Assembly: GCF_003287285.1 (NCBI RefSeq)
Contig: NZ_QMIG01000002.1
Span: 420,369-484,368, forward strand
Direction: 5' to 3'
DNA length: 64,000 nt
Source: Phytoactinopolyspora halophila
GTDB lineage: Bacteria; Actinomycetota; Actinomycetes; Jiangellales; Jiangellaceae
Part shown: piece by piece, positions 51,828-60,253 of the stretch
How the letters are laid out: each line of letters begins with the position of its first letter
Numbering within the stretch: position 1 is the stretch's first letter
The notes under the pieces: generated by a model
Told to the model about the DNA's origin: nothing
Database searches by the model: none
What the model saw: the letters and a program-made list of their open reading frames with translations, nothing else
Translations under genes and position numbers: made by a program

Positions 51828-52621
51828 TCCACCAGCCGGGCACGTAGTGCGTCGGTGTCGTCCGATGTCCAGCCGTGACTCTCCAGCCACGCCGTCAACC
51901 CGCCGAAATGCTCGTCGGCCAGAGTCAGAAAATCGTTCATGGTCTCCGGCAGCGCGTAGTGGCTGCTCATCGGCCGGCTGTTCAAATCGTCCGCATAGGT
52001 GGGCGTCCGGCGAAGCCGGTCGACGATCCGTTCGATCCTGGTGTTGGACATGGCGTAGTCCTCGACGATCGCCTCCCGCGGCACACCCACGGCCGTCAAT
52101 GTGAGCGCCACCAGCACCCCGGTGCGGTCCTTTCCCGCCGCACAGTGCACCAGCGCGGCACCCGGACTCGAAGCCATGACCCGCAAGGCTGCCAGCACCG
52201 CATCCGGGCGCTGCTTGAGCGTCATGAAGTAGAACTCGCCCGGAGGCAGCCAGGGTCGTTGCTCGTCACTGTCTTCGCCCTGCGCCCAGGGCAACACGGC
52301 ATCGCCGTCGACATCATCGACGCCGCCCTGATTCTCCGGCTCGGCAAGCATCCCGAGATGATGGATGGTCACACTGGGCTCCCGGGTGAGCGGCCCCGGA
52401 CCCTCCAGGGCGATCTCGGCGCTACTACGAAGGTCGATCACATCCGTCAGGCGCAGCACGTCGAGCAGATGTGACACGTCTGAGCTCGTCAGATCTTGCA
52501 AGTTGTCCGCGCGCAGGATCTGCCCGAACCGGGTGACGGCTCCGTCCTCGGTCGGCAGCCCACCCAGATCGCGGACGTTGACCGCCCCGACGAGATCGAC
52601 CCACCTGTCGTTGCCGTTCAC
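51824..52621 (-). CDS. Tyrosine-protein phosphatase-like (PtpB/DUF1706-type) protein
   Basis: This phosphatase of about 265 residues has the P-loop VHCAAGKDRTGVLVAL (Cys-x5-Arg, about residue 158). The N-terminus VGAVNVRDLGGLPTEDGAVTRFGQILRADNL is shared with mycobacterial PtpB and related phosphotyrosine/phosphoinositide phosphatases. The start is the GTG at 52621 because homology begins there; the frame upstream to 52726 is Cys/Arg-rich and unlikely. The CTAG at the end serves as overlapping stops with the convergent nitroreductase gene. Confidence 0.9.
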   Translation of the reverse strand: MNGNDRWVDLVGAVNVRDLGGLPTEDGAVTRFGQILRADNLQDLTSSDVSHLLDVLRLTDVIDLRSSAEIALEGPGPLTREPSVTIHHLGMLAEPENQGGVDDVDGDAVLPWAQGEDSDEQRPWLPPGEFYFMTLKQRPDAVLAALRVMASSPGAALVHCAAGKDRTGVLVALTLTAVGVPREAIVEDYAMSNTRIERIVDRLRRTPTYADDLNSRPMSSHYALPETMNDFLTLADEHFGGLTAWLESHGWTSDDTDALRARLVD

Positions 52622-52807
52622 TCGATACGCCCCCTGTCTTTCACGATTCGTCCCTCGATGTTCTCGACCGACCGTGAAGGTCGCCGTCCCGGCATATCGG
52701 TCACGGCACCCTCCGCACGGACACACTCACCTCAACAAAACGGATCAATCTCACCATTTCACGCCGGACCGACAGGCTGCCAGGTCACTACGTTAGGCTC
52801 CCCATCC

Positions 52808-54082
52808 GTGAAGGTACTCGTCATCGGCTCCGGTGGCCGCGAGCATGCACTCGTCCGCGGGCTCCGCGGCGATCCCGACGTCTCCGAGCTGCATGCTGCC
52901 CCGGGAAACGCCGGAATGGCCGCCGACGCGACCGTCCACCAGGTCGATGTGCTGCAGAGCGAAGCCATCGCCGATCTCGCCACGCGGCTGGACGTCGCAC
53001 TCGTCGTCATCGGGCCGGAAGCACCACTGGTTCACGGTGCCGCCGACGCCGTGCGTGCCCAGGGGATACCGTGCTTCGGCCCATCCGCACAGGCGGCCCG
53101 CCTCGAGGGCTCCAAGGCCTTCGCCAAGGACGTCATGGCCGCGGCGAACGTGCCCACGGCGATGTCCGTCGTCTGCGACACGCCACAGCAGGTCGGTGAC
53201 GCACTCGATCGGTTCGGTGCTCCCTACGTCGTCAAGGACGACGGTCTCGCAGCTGGCAAGGGCGTCGTCGTCACCGACGATCGCGATGTCGCGTTCGCGC
53301 ATGCCACCGCCTGCGGCAAGGTCGTGATCGAGGAGTATCTCGACGGGCCCGAAGTCTCGATGTTCTGCGTCACCGATGGGCGCAGTGTGGTGCCGCTACC
53401 TCCCGCGCAAGACTTCAAACGCGCGTACGACGGAGACCAGGGGCCCAACACCGGCGGCATGGGGGCATACTCGCCTCTTCCATGGCTGCCGGACGGGTTC
53501 GTCGACGACATGCTCGACCGGGTGGTCCGTCCCACGGTCGACGAGATGCGGCATCGCGGCATTCCTTTCATCGGTGCCCTGTACGCGGGGGCCGCGATCA
53601 CGGCGCGTGGTGTGCGGGTCGTCGAGTTCAATGCCCGCTTCGGCGATCCGGACATCCAGCCCGTCCTCGCCCGGCTACGTTCCGGCCTGGGTGGGCTGCT
53701 CCTGGCCGCGGCCACGGGCACGTTGCACCAGCACCCCGCTCCCCTGTGGGACAAGGCGTCCGCCGTCAGCGTCGTCGTCGCCGCGCAGGGCTACCCCGAG
53801 GCTCCCCGCAAGGGTGACCCCGTGCACGGAATCGACGATGCGGCGGCCATGCCGGGCGTCGAGGTCCTCCACGCCGGCACGCGGCTGGATTCCTCCGGAA
53901 CCGTCGTCTCCGGCGGCGGGCGGGTGCTGACCGTCACCGCGCTCGCGGACGGCATCGAGGCGGCCCGCACCGCGGTGTACTCAGCCGTCGACCGGATCAG
54001 GTTGGATGGCAGCTACGCTCGCTCCGATATCGCACTCGCCGCAGCCCGCGGCGAGGTTCGCGTGCCGGCACCACATGCGTAG
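52808..54082 (+). CDS. purD: Phosphoribosylamine-glycine ligase (GAR synthetase)
   Basis: This 424-residue ATP-grasp enzyme carries out the second step of purine biosynthesis. The start VKVLVIGSGGREHALVRGLRGD is canonical. GPSAQAARLEGSKAFAKDVM and VVKDDGLAAGKGVVVTDD belong to the ATP-binding region. VIEEYLDGPEVSMFCVTDG, DFKRAYDGDQGPNTGGMGAYSP and VEFNARFGDPDIQPVLARL (metal site) follow. The GTG at 52808 is used; the long upstream frame from 52496 is antisense to the phosphatase gene. It is followed nine bases later by folP. Confidence 0.96.
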   Translation: MKVLVIGSGGREHALVRGLRGDPDVSELHAAPGNAGMAADATVHQVDVLQSEAIADLATRLDVALVVIGPEAPLVHGAADAVRAQGIPCFGPSAQAARLEGSKAFAKDVMAAANVPTAMSVVCDTPQQVGDALDRFGAPYVVKDDGLAAGKGVVVTDDRDVAFAHATACGKVVIEEYLDGPEVSMFCVTDGRSVVPLPPAQDFKRAYDGDQGPNTGGMGAYSPLPWLPDGFVDDMLDRVVRPTVDEMRHRGIPFIGALYAGAAITARGVRVVEFNARFGDPDIQPVLARLRSGLGGLLLAAATGTLHQHPAPLWDKASAVSVVVAAQGYPEAPRKGDPVHGIDDAAAMPGVEVLHAGTRLDSSGTVVSGGGRVLTVTALADGIEAARTAVYSAVDRIRLDGSYARSDIALAAARGEVRVPAPHA

Positions 54083-54091
54083 CCTGGAGCG

Positions 54092-54994
54092 GTGAACACG
54101 CCGATATCTGGGACAGCTGGCCGGCCCATGGCCTACGTCGACGGTCTGCCGCAGCCAAACCGTTCGCTCGTCATGGGCGTCGTCAACGTCACGCCCGATT
54201 CCTTCTCCGATGGCGGTCTCTGGTTTGACGCCTCGAGTGCGGTCGACCACGGGCTCCGGCTGGCCGCGCAGGGCGCCGACCTCGTCGACGTCGGTGGAGA
54301 GTCGACCCGGCCCGGTGCCAAGCGTCCACCACTCGAGGAAGAGCTACGCCGCGTCGTCCCGGTCGTTCGTGAGGTCGCCGCGGCCGGTGTCACGGTCTCC
54401 GTCGACACGATGCGGAGCGAAGTTGCACAGCAGGCGCTGGAGGCCGGTGCACATCTCGTCAACGACGTCTCGGGCGGACTCGCCGATCCCGACATCCTCC
54501 GCGTCGTCGCCGACGCCGACGTGCCGATCGTCCTCATGCATTGGCGGGGCCACTCGGACCACATGCAAGAACTCGCCGTCTACGACGACGTCGTCACAGA
54601 CGTGATGACCGAGCTCCAGCCCCGCATCGACGCGGCCATCTCCGCCGGGATCGCGGAGCAACGCATCATCATCGATCCGGGACTCGGCTTCGCCAAGACA
54701 TGGGATCACAACTGGACCGTGCTCGCCCGGCTCGTAGAGATTGTGAATTCCGGTTTCCCGGTTCTCGTCGCGGCCTCACGCAAGACCTTTCTCGGCGAGC
54801 TACTCGCCGACCCGCACACGGGCGAGCGTCGCGAACCACACCAGCGTGACGCCGCGAGCACGGCACTGACCACGACGATGGCGCTCGACGGTGTGTGGGC
54901 CGTGCGGGTCCACGAGGTTCCCGCGAACGTCGACGCGGTGCGGGTCGCCGCCCGCCTCGGCTGGGAAAGATCGTCGGTTCGGGAAGGCACGTGA
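54092..54994 (+). CDS. folP: Dihydropteroate synthase
   Basis: This 300-residue TIM-barrel enzyme condenses 6-hydroxymethyl-dihydropterin pyrophosphate with p-aminobenzoate, the sulfonamide target. Motifs are MGVVNVTPDSFSDGG (loop 1), DVGGESTRPGAKR (loop 2), VSVDTMRSEVAQQAL, LVNDVSGG, IIIDPGLGFAKTWDHN and VLVAASRKTFLGELL. The start GTG at 54092 gives about 20 residues before the first strand; an ATG at 54128 is a shorter option. It heads a folP-folB-folK-DUF3180 group. Confidence 0.96.
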   Translation: MNTPISGTAGRPMAYVDGLPQPNRSLVMGVVNVTPDSFSDGGLWFDASSAVDHGLRLAAQGADLVDVGGESTRPGAKRPPLEEELRRVVPVVREVAAAGVTVSVDTMRSEVAQQALEAGAHLVNDVSGGLADPDILRVVADADVPIVLMHWRGHSDHMQELAVYDDVVTDVMTELQPRIDAAISAGIAEQRIIIDPGLGFAKTWDHNWTVLARLVEIVNSGFPVLVAASRKTFLGELLADPHTGERREPHQRDAASTALTTTMALDGVWAVRVHEVPANVDAVRVAARLGWERSSVREGT

Positions 54995-55051
54995 GTAACG
55001 CCGCACCCAGGGGGGAGGCGCCAGGGACCCGCTTCCCGCTAGGGTCGTGTC

Positions 55052-55414
55052 GTGCTCGACCGTATCGAATTGCGTGGGATCTCCGCTCGTGGACACCATG
55101 GTTGGTTCACTCATGAACGTGAGCACGGCCAACCGTTCGTCGTCGATGTCACGCTCGGCGTCGATGCTCGCCCGGCGGCCGCCAGCGACGAACTGTCCGA
55201 TACGGTCGACTATGACACGCTCGGTGAGCGTGTCGTCCATGCCGTCGAGGGGGAGCCGGTCAAGCTGGTCGAGACCCTTGCCCAGCGGATCGCGGACATC
55301 TGCCTGGACGACGTCCGGGTGGAGAACGTCGAAGTGACCGTACACAAACCGGAGGCACCGACGAGGGTGCCGATCGGTGACGTGACCGTGACTATTCGAA
55401 GGGCCCGCAAGTGA
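55052..55414 (+). CDS. folB: Dihydroneopterin aldolase
   Basis: This 120-residue FolB has MLDRIELRGISARGHHGWFTHEREHGQPFVVDV and DELSDTVDYDTLGERV. VTVHKPEAPTRVPIGDVTVTIRR carries the catalytic Lys region. It cleaves dihydroneopterin to 6-hydroxymethyl-dihydropterin. The start is a GTG at 55052, and the gene ends with a GTGA overlap onto folK, so the two are translationally coupled. Confidence 0.95.
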   Translation: MLDRIELRGISARGHHGWFTHEREHGQPFVVDVTLGVDARPAAASDELSDTVDYDTLGERVVHAVEGEPVKLVETLAQRIADICLDDVRVENVEVTVHKPEAPTRVPIGDVTVTIRRARK

Positions 55415-55977
55415 GCAGTGTTCCCAACCCCAACGTAGTCGACGCCGACACGCTGACAGGCGATCTACGGCCGCTACGTCGCGCGGCTTTCGCTCTCGGC
55501 AGCAACCTGGGCGAGCGACTCGACTACCTCCAGGGCGCCGTCGACGCACTGACCGATTCACCCGAGATCGTCCCGGTGGCGGTCTCACCGGTCTACGAGA
55601 CCGAGCCCGTCGGGGGTCCTCAAGGACAACCCATGTTCCTCAACGCCGTGCTCGTCGTGGATACCACGCTGTCCGCGCGGTCGCTGCTAGAGCGAGCGAT
55701 GGCGACCGAGGCGGCATACGGGCGCACCCGCGACGAGCCGGACAGCTCGCGCACACTGGATGTCGACGTGCTCGCCGTCGGCGACGTCACTGCGGACGAC
55801 GACGACCTCCAGGTTCCCCATCCACGCTTGGCAGAACGCGCGTTCGTGCTGATGCCGTGGTCGGATGTGGATCCGGAGTTCGACGTGCCGGGTCTCGGCC
55901 GCGTCCAGGACCTCAGTTCCGCCCTCGACGCCACCGGCGTGCGACGCACGGACGACACGCTCGAGCTGCCCTCCTGA
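55411..55977 (+). CDS. folK: 6-hydroxymethyl-7,8-dihydropterin pyrophosphokinase
   Basis: This 188-residue HPPK has AAFALGSNLGERLDYLQGAVDAL, YETEPVGGPQGQPMFLNAV and the metal/ATP site R-x7-DSSRTLDVDVLAVGD. The family ending is VPHPRLAERAFVLMPWSDVDPEF. The N-terminal 25 residues before RAAFALGS are an actinomycete-type extension. The GTG start overlaps the folB stop. Confidence 0.95.
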   Translation: MSSVPNPNVVDADTLTGDLRPLRRAAFALGSNLGERLDYLQGAVDALTDSPEIVPVAVSPVYETEPVGGPQGQPMFLNAVLVVDTTLSARSLLERAMATEAAYGRTRDEPDSSRTLDVDVLAVGDVTADDDDLQVPHPRLAERAFVLMPWSDVDPEFDVPGLGRVQDLSSALDATGVRRTDDTLELPS

Positions 55978-56015
55978 CACGAGACAAGCGGCAACCTACT
56001 CGACTCGGACCGGTC

Positions 56016-56483
56016 ATGCACAAGACACGGATCGCTACGCTGGTGTGGACCGGACTGCTCGCGGGACCGGCCGGCTGGTTGATCGCCCGTATCGTGCACG
56101 AAAGCACCGGCTTGCTGCCTCCCGTGCCGCTCATCCTGCCGCTCTTTCTCGTGATCTTCGCTGCGTTGATGTTCGCTGGCGCCCGCATGGTGCAAGGGTG
56201 GATTCACCATCGGCGACACGATCGGCACATGAGCCCGCTGCGGATCGCCCGGGCGCTGGCCGTTGCCAAAGCCGCCGAGCTCTTCGGTGCGGCACTGGCG
56301 GGTGGGTATGTCGGGCTGGCCGTGGTCGCCCTGGACCATTTCGCGGCACCGATGGGCCGCGAGGGGATGCTCATGTCGGCTCTCACGGCTGGCGCGGCCG
56401 TCCTTGCCACCGTCGCCGCCGTCGTTCTGGAACGGTCATGTCTGGTTCCACCCGAAGACGAGGAGGAACGTGCGGGCCGCTAG
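56016..56483 (+). CDS. DUF3180-family membrane protein
   Basis: This 155-residue protein has four helices: ATLVWTGLLAGPAGWLIARI, PLILPLFLVIFAALMFAGARM, AAELFGAALAGGYVGLAVVAL and SALTAGAAVLATVAAVVL. The middle contains RIARALAVAKAAELFGAALAGGYVG, the DUF3180 signature. The gene follows folK in most actinomycetes; its role is unknown. The ATG at 56016 is the first start that removes the overlap with folK. Confidence 0.9.
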   Translation: MHKTRIATLVWTGLLAGPAGWLIARIVHESTGLLPPVPLILPLFLVIFAALMFAGARMVQGWIHHRRHDRHMSPLRIARALAVAKAAELFGAALAGGYVGLAVVALDHFAAPMGREGMLMSALTAGAAVLATVAAVVLERSCLVPPEDEEERAGR

Positions 56484-56486
56484 CGC

Positions 56487-57131
56487 CTATTCGCTCTTCT
56501 TGGCCAGCTTCGTGGCCGCTTTCAGCGGAACGTCCCGCGCCTCTTCTGGAAGCCGCCAGATGTTCGCACCGCCCATGAGGTTATAGGCGAGGATGCGAAT
56601 TCTCGGCGCTCCCGATCGCGGAGCTCGGCGGCTGCCCCGCTCACTGGTGCCTCCCATGATGGAGAACCCACCCACCTCGACATCGACGCTGTCCGGTACG
56701 TAGATGTCGACGCCTCCCATGATGCTCACCGCGACGATCGTGGTTTCCTGGCTTTCGAGTTCGACATCACGCAGATCGACATGGTGTCCGCCCATGACCG
56801 CAACAGCGTTGACGCGCTTGGATGCCCGCCACCTGCCTCGCTTCTCGGTGCCGCCCATGACCGCGACCATCCATTTGGTCACCTTCTGCCGTACCGGTTT
56901 GGTACTCGGCTCCTCCGTCGTCTGGGCCGGGAGATCACTCGTCAGCGCCGCAAGCTCGTCGCGGGTGGTGGCCGCGTAGGCCCGTTCGATGCGCTCTTCG
57001 AGTTCGACCAGGGTCAGCCGGCCGGTCGTCGCGTGTGCGGACAGCATTTCGACGATCTCGTCCCGTTCGGTGTCCGAAGCACGTATGCGCGCCCGGTCGT
57101 CGTGAGCCGGAGGTTCTCCAGGAGTGGTCAC
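56487..57131 (-). CDS. DUF1707 protein with five MGG-type beta repeats (cell-wall-active-antibiotic-response-like)
   Basis: The protein has about 214 residues. The N-terminal DUF1707 (SHOCT-like) domain is RIRASDTERDEIVEMLSAHATTGRLTLVELEERIERAYAATTRDELAAL. After a linker come short strands each ending in Met-Gly-Gly: WMVAVMGG, AVAVMGG, VSIMGGVDIYVP, FSIMGG and YNLMGGANIW, as in the C-terminal domain of LiaF/DUF2154 proteins. No transmembrane helix is present. The GTG at 57131 (VTTPGEPPAHDD) is preferred over 57191. It probably senses or modulates envelope stress; this is inferred from family relatives. Confidence 0.87.
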   Translation of the reverse strand: MTTPGEPPAHDDRARIRASDTERDEIVEMLSAHATTGRLTLVELEERIERAYAATTRDELAALTSDLPAQTTEEPSTKPVRQKVTKWMVAVMGGTEKRGRWRASKRVNAVAVMGGHHVDLRDVELESQETTIVAVSIMGGVDIYVPDSVDVEVGGFSIMGGTSERGSRRAPRSGAPRIRILAYNLMGGANIWRLPEEARDVPLKAATKLAKKSE

Positions 57132-57141
57132 GATCGTCAGC

Positions 57142-57603
57142 CTACGTCGAGTCGGGGGTGTGGTCCACGCTCCCTGATCGGCGGGCGTCAATGATGTGTG
57201 CTATCACTGCGGTATCGGATGGCAGCCACGGCACATTCAGCCATTCGGACGGGCCGAGCCAGCAAATTCGATCATGATCTTGCAGAGGTTCGGGAGAACC
57301 CTCAATGATCATGGCCCACCAGACTCGCATCACCAATCCTGGCCGCAAAGGCCACAATCCATCAGCAGGACCGGAAATCTCGGCGCCGAGCTCGGCGCCG
57401 ATGCCGAGTTCTTCCTTCAACTCCCGATGCAGCGCATCGACAGGAGATTCCGCCCCATCAACCTTTCCGCCCGGTAACTCCCACCACCCGGAAAGCTCGG
57501 CAGGATGGGTACGCCGCGCAGCAAGCAGGCGGCGCGGCCGCTGGAAGTCGTCGACGATCGCGGCGGCGACGACACACGTATCGAGATCGTGAGACATGTC
57601 CAT
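57142..57603 (-). CDS. Nudix hydrolase, MutT-like
   Basis: The protein has 153 residues. The Nudix box is complete: GKVDGAESPVDALHRELKEELGI fits G-x5-E-x7-R-E-U-x-E-E-x-G-U. DTCVVAAAIVDD and RLLAARRTHPAELSGWWELPGGK are typical of 8-oxo-dGTP diphosphatases of the MutT/CTP pyrophosphohydrolase group. It likely sanitises oxidised nucleotides. An ATG six bases inside (57597) is an alternative start. It is divergent from the CAP-domain gene. Confidence 0.9.
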   Translation of the reverse strand: MDMSHDLDTCVVAAAIVDDFQRPRRLLAARRTHPAELSGWWELPGGKVDGAESPVDALHRELKEELGIGAELGAEISGPADGLWPLRPGLVMRVWWAMIIEGSPEPLQDHDRICWLGPSEWLNVPWLPSDTAVIAHIIDARRSGSVDHTPDST

Positions 57604-57651
57604 GAAGAGTCGGATATAGGACGTTCTAACTAACGAGAATCGGACACTTGG

Positions 57652-57721
57652 CCCCTACCCCGTCCGAGCTGGTTTGAAGTATGGTCCCGTTTTGGTCCTC
57701 GGGAAACCGTGGAGGGTAGGG
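57652..57721 (+). promoter_or_regulatory. Leader hairpin that can sequester the ribosome-binding site of the CAP-domain gene
   Basis: CCCTACCC (57653-57660) is perfectly complementary to GGGTAGGG (57714-57721), which is the purine-rich ribosome-binding region directly before the TTG at 57727. Between them a second stem GGTTT/AAACC (57671-57675, 57704-57708) can form. This nested fold would hide the ribosome-binding site, suggesting translational control. No known riboswitch class is recognised. Confidence 0.5.
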
Positions 57722-57726
57722 AAAAA

Positions 57727-58725
57727 TTGGACAATCGTCATGCTCGTCATCGTAAGCGTTCCCTCATAGGAGCACGTATACGATTCACCGCAACGGTGGT
57801 ACTTCCGCTCACGGTAGTCACGAGTACATACGTTGCCCTTCGGGAGTTCGACCCCACTCCTGACGGCCACGCAAGCGCGGAACATGCCCCGGTGGGCGGT
57901 ACCGATCCGGCTGCGGCATCCGATTCGGCGGATACAAGCTCGAATGTGCCGCCTGACGTGCGCGAAAGGGACGCAGAAGACCAGCTCGGGCGGAGTTTCC
58001 TCGGCAGATCTGGCAGATGGCTGGGCCACCTCACCGAGTCGTCAGCATCAGCCGCGGCATCTGCCTGGCGTCCCGGCGACGACGCACCCGATGCGGGCGA
58101 GGGCGAGCACGGCGAATCGGACATGGCGCCGGAAACTCGTTCTACGAACACCCACCCGCCCGAATCACCGACGCCACGGCCCACGACGAGCTCGCCGGAG
58201 CCGACCCCGACGGCCACCAAACACACACCGACACCACGGCCGACACCGACATCGCCGCATACTCCCGAGCCGACACCCACCGTCGAGCCCAGCAGCACGC
58301 CGACGGACGAGCCATCGGAGGAGCCGTCGGACGAACCGCCCGTCCTGACCCGCGTCGAACGAGCCATCGTCGACGCGACGAACCGGGCCCGCCGAGAAGA
58401 AGGCTGCCCACCGGTTGAGGTCGATCCCCGGTTGACCGAGATGGCGAAAGAGCACAGCTCGGACATGCGTGGCCGCGGATTCTTCTCCCATGAAAATCCC
58501 GACGGTCACGGACCGCAGGACCGTAGCCGCGAGGCGGGATACGACGGCCGTGTCGTCGAGAACATTGCCCGCGGTCCGTGGAGTGGTCGTTCCGCCGTTC
58601 GGGAATGGCTGAGCGAGCCGGAACCGCGGGCAGGCATCACCAACTGCGAGTTCACTTCCATAGGTGTGGGTATCGAGACCACGCTTCTTCGGACGTGGTC
58701 GACTCAAGTACTCGGAACGGCGTAG
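57727..58725 (+). CDS. Secreted CAP/SCP-domain protein
   Basis: This exported protein of about 332 residues has a basic N-terminus, a signal/anchor helix (FTATVVLPLTVVTSTYVAL) and a long Pro/Thr/Ser/Glu-rich stalk (about residues 130-210). The C-terminal CAP domain is RVERAIVDATNRARREEGCPPVEVDPRLTEMAKEHSSDM, with cavity residues in FFSHENPDGHGPQDR and ENIARGPWSG. The stalk suggests wall crossing. I chose the TTG at 57727, five bases after GGAGGGTAGGG; a GTG at 57709 lies within the same ribosome-binding region. Function is unknown; CAP domains often bind lipids or act at the envelope. Confidence 0.88.
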   Translation: MDNRHARHRKRSLIGARIRFTATVVLPLTVVTSTYVALREFDPTPDGHASAEHAPVGGTDPAAASDSADTSSNVPPDVRERDAEDQLGRSFLGRSGRWLGHLTESSASAAASAWRPGDDAPDAGEGEHGESDMAPETRSTNTHPPESPTPRPTTSSPEPTPTATKHTPTPRPTPTSPHTPEPTPTVEPSSTPTDEPSEEPSDEPPVLTRVERAIVDATNRARREEGCPPVEVDPRLTEMAKEHSSDMRGRGFFSHENPDGHGPQDRSREAGYDGRVVENIARGPWSGRSAVREWLSEPEPRAGITNCEFTSIGVGIETTLLRTWSTQVLGTA

Positions 58726-58741
58726 GTGTACCCGGCCAACA

Positions 58742-58773
58742 GGTTGGCCACAGTCGACAGATTGTGGCCAACC
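58742..58773 (+). terminator. 11-bp perfect hairpin after the CAP-domain gene
   Basis: GGTTGGCCACA (58742-58752) and TGTGGCCAACC (58763-58773) are perfect arms with a 10-base loop, 16 bases behind the stop codon. The hairpin is GC-rich with no T-run. Confidence 0.65.
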
Positions 58774-58846
58774 CGCTGAGGGTGCTGTGGCGGCGCCACC
58801 ACCAACCTCGTGGCCGGTTTCTAGGCGCTGCGCTCGCCCGAGGATC

Positions 58847-58896
58847 GAAGGAACCGACATTGTCAAGGCCATGACCTCGACGATGTCGGTTCCTTC
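58847..58896. repeat. 18-bp inverted repeat before the DUF2786 gene
   Basis: Arms 58847-58864 and 58879-58896 pair over 18 bases with one G-U, around a 14-base loop. Together with the hairpin at 58742 it fills most of the 262-base gap. It may be a second terminator, a bidirectional element or a dispersed palindrome. Confidence 0.7.
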
Positions 58897-58987
58897 CGTA
58901 CACGCCTCCATCCCGCACCCGTGGCCAGCGGATCGTCGGGCCGAGACGGCATGATGGCCACAATCACAGGGCCATCCGGGAGACGCC

Positions 58988-60244
58988 ATGAACGAGCGCA
59001 ATAACGCCGACGATGCTGACACCTCGGGCACCGTGACATTCGAGCACCTCGTGGCCACGGTCAAGGCCGCGGCCGCATACTGGGCGCGCCGGGCCACCGC
59101 GAGCGTCGCCGATCTCGTTGCGGAGCTCAGCACCGACAGTCTCAGCTCGCCACACCGTACCGTCGACACCGCATTCGCTCATGTCCTGCGAGACGAGATA
59201 TCTCAGCTGTGGATCAACGGGTGGCTGCCATACGACGTCTACCAGATGACCCGCCGGCATCGATCGGAGCCGGCGGTCCATCTCGCGGTCGACATGATCG
59301 CCGAGGACTCGGCACAGCACGCACCCGCCACGATCCATCCGCGCTGGCAACAACAGCTGGAGGAGATCGAAGCCGTACGGTGGTGGGTTCCCGGGCAGCC
59401 CGTTGTCAGTCAATGGGCGCAGCGGCACCGCTTGTCGCGTCACACTGCCGTCACCACGGTCGTCGAGCTTCTCGCCCTGTTCATGACCATGGGCAAGCTA
59501 CCCGTCCTGCTGCCCCTACCCGGCCAGACCACGAGTCTGCAGGACTCGACCGGGCGCCTGGATGACAAGATGCTGAGCAAGGTCCGTGCGCTGCTGGCCA
59601 AGGCCGAGTCGACGTCGTTTAGCGAGGAGGCCGAGACCCTCTCTGCGAAGGCACACGAGCTGATGTCCCGGCATTCGCTGGAACGTGCGCTCGAGGCGCC
59701 GGTCTCCGAGGTTCCCACCGCTGCCGCCAGCCGGATCTGGCTCGACGCTCCATACATCGGCGCCAAGTCCCTGCTCGTCTCCGAGGTTGCCTCGGCCCAC
59801 CGCTGCCGGACGGTCAGCTACGAGAAACTCGGCTTCGTCACGGTCCTCGGCGACGACGTCGACATCAACGCCGTCCAGGTACTCACGACATCACTCATGG
59901 TCCAGGCCACCCGGGCCATGCTCACGGCAGGACGGCACGTCTCCCGGGGCGGGAAGTCGCGTACCCGCTCGTTCCGGCACTCGTTCTTGATCGCGTACGC
60001 GACGCGCATCGGTGAACGGCTGCGAGCCATCACCGAACAGGGCGTCGCCGAGAGCCGCAAGGAGATCGTCCCCGTCTTCGCCGCGAAGAAGCAAGCCGTG
60101 GATGACCTGTTCGCTTCCCTGTTCGCCGGCGGCGTCAGCACGCGCTCGTTCTCCATCGGCAACGTCAGTGGCTACGGTGCTGGCCGGGCGGCCGCAGAAC
60201 ACGCTGTACTGGGCGCCGAGCACCGGACGCTGCGCGATCGCTGA
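58988..60244 (+). CDS. DUF2786-domain protein
   Basis: This 418-residue soluble protein has a central DUF2786 domain, LDDKMLSKVRALLAKAESTSFSEEAETLSAKAHELMSRHSL (about residues 192-235). It is the short helical motif found in many phage, plasmid and host proteins. A C-terminal conserved region has GDDVDINAVQVLTTSLMVQATRAM and RSFRHSFLIAYATRIGERL. The N-terminal 190 residues contain a Trp-rich segment (VRWWVPGQPVVSQW). Function unknown; the gene stands alone. Confidence 0.87.
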   Translation: MNERNNADDADTSGTVTFEHLVATVKAAAAYWARRATASVADLVAELSTDSLSSPHRTVDTAFAHVLRDEISQLWINGWLPYDVYQMTRRHRSEPAVHLAVDMIAEDSAQHAPATIHPRWQQQLEEIEAVRWWVPGQPVVSQWAQRHRLSRHTAVTTVVELLALFMTMGKLPVLLPLPGQTTSLQDSTGRLDDKMLSKVRALLAKAESTSFSEEAETLSAKAHELMSRHSLERALEAPVSEVPTAAASRIWLDAPYIGAKSLLVSEVASAHRCRTVSYEKLGFVTVLGDDVDINAVQVLTTSLMVQATRAMLTAGRHVSRGGKSRTRSFRHSFLIAYATRIGERLRAITEQGVAESRKEIVPVFAAKKQAVDDLFASLFAGGVSTRSFSIGNVSGYGAGRAAAEHAVLGAEHRTLRDR

Positions 60245-60253
60245 CCGGGGACG

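Noticed and set aside
57604..57726. c-di-AMP (ydaO) riboswitch before the CAP-domain gene
   Set aside because: Cell-wall genes of actinomycetes often have it, but I do not see its conserved core sequences here; only a simple nested hairpin is supported.
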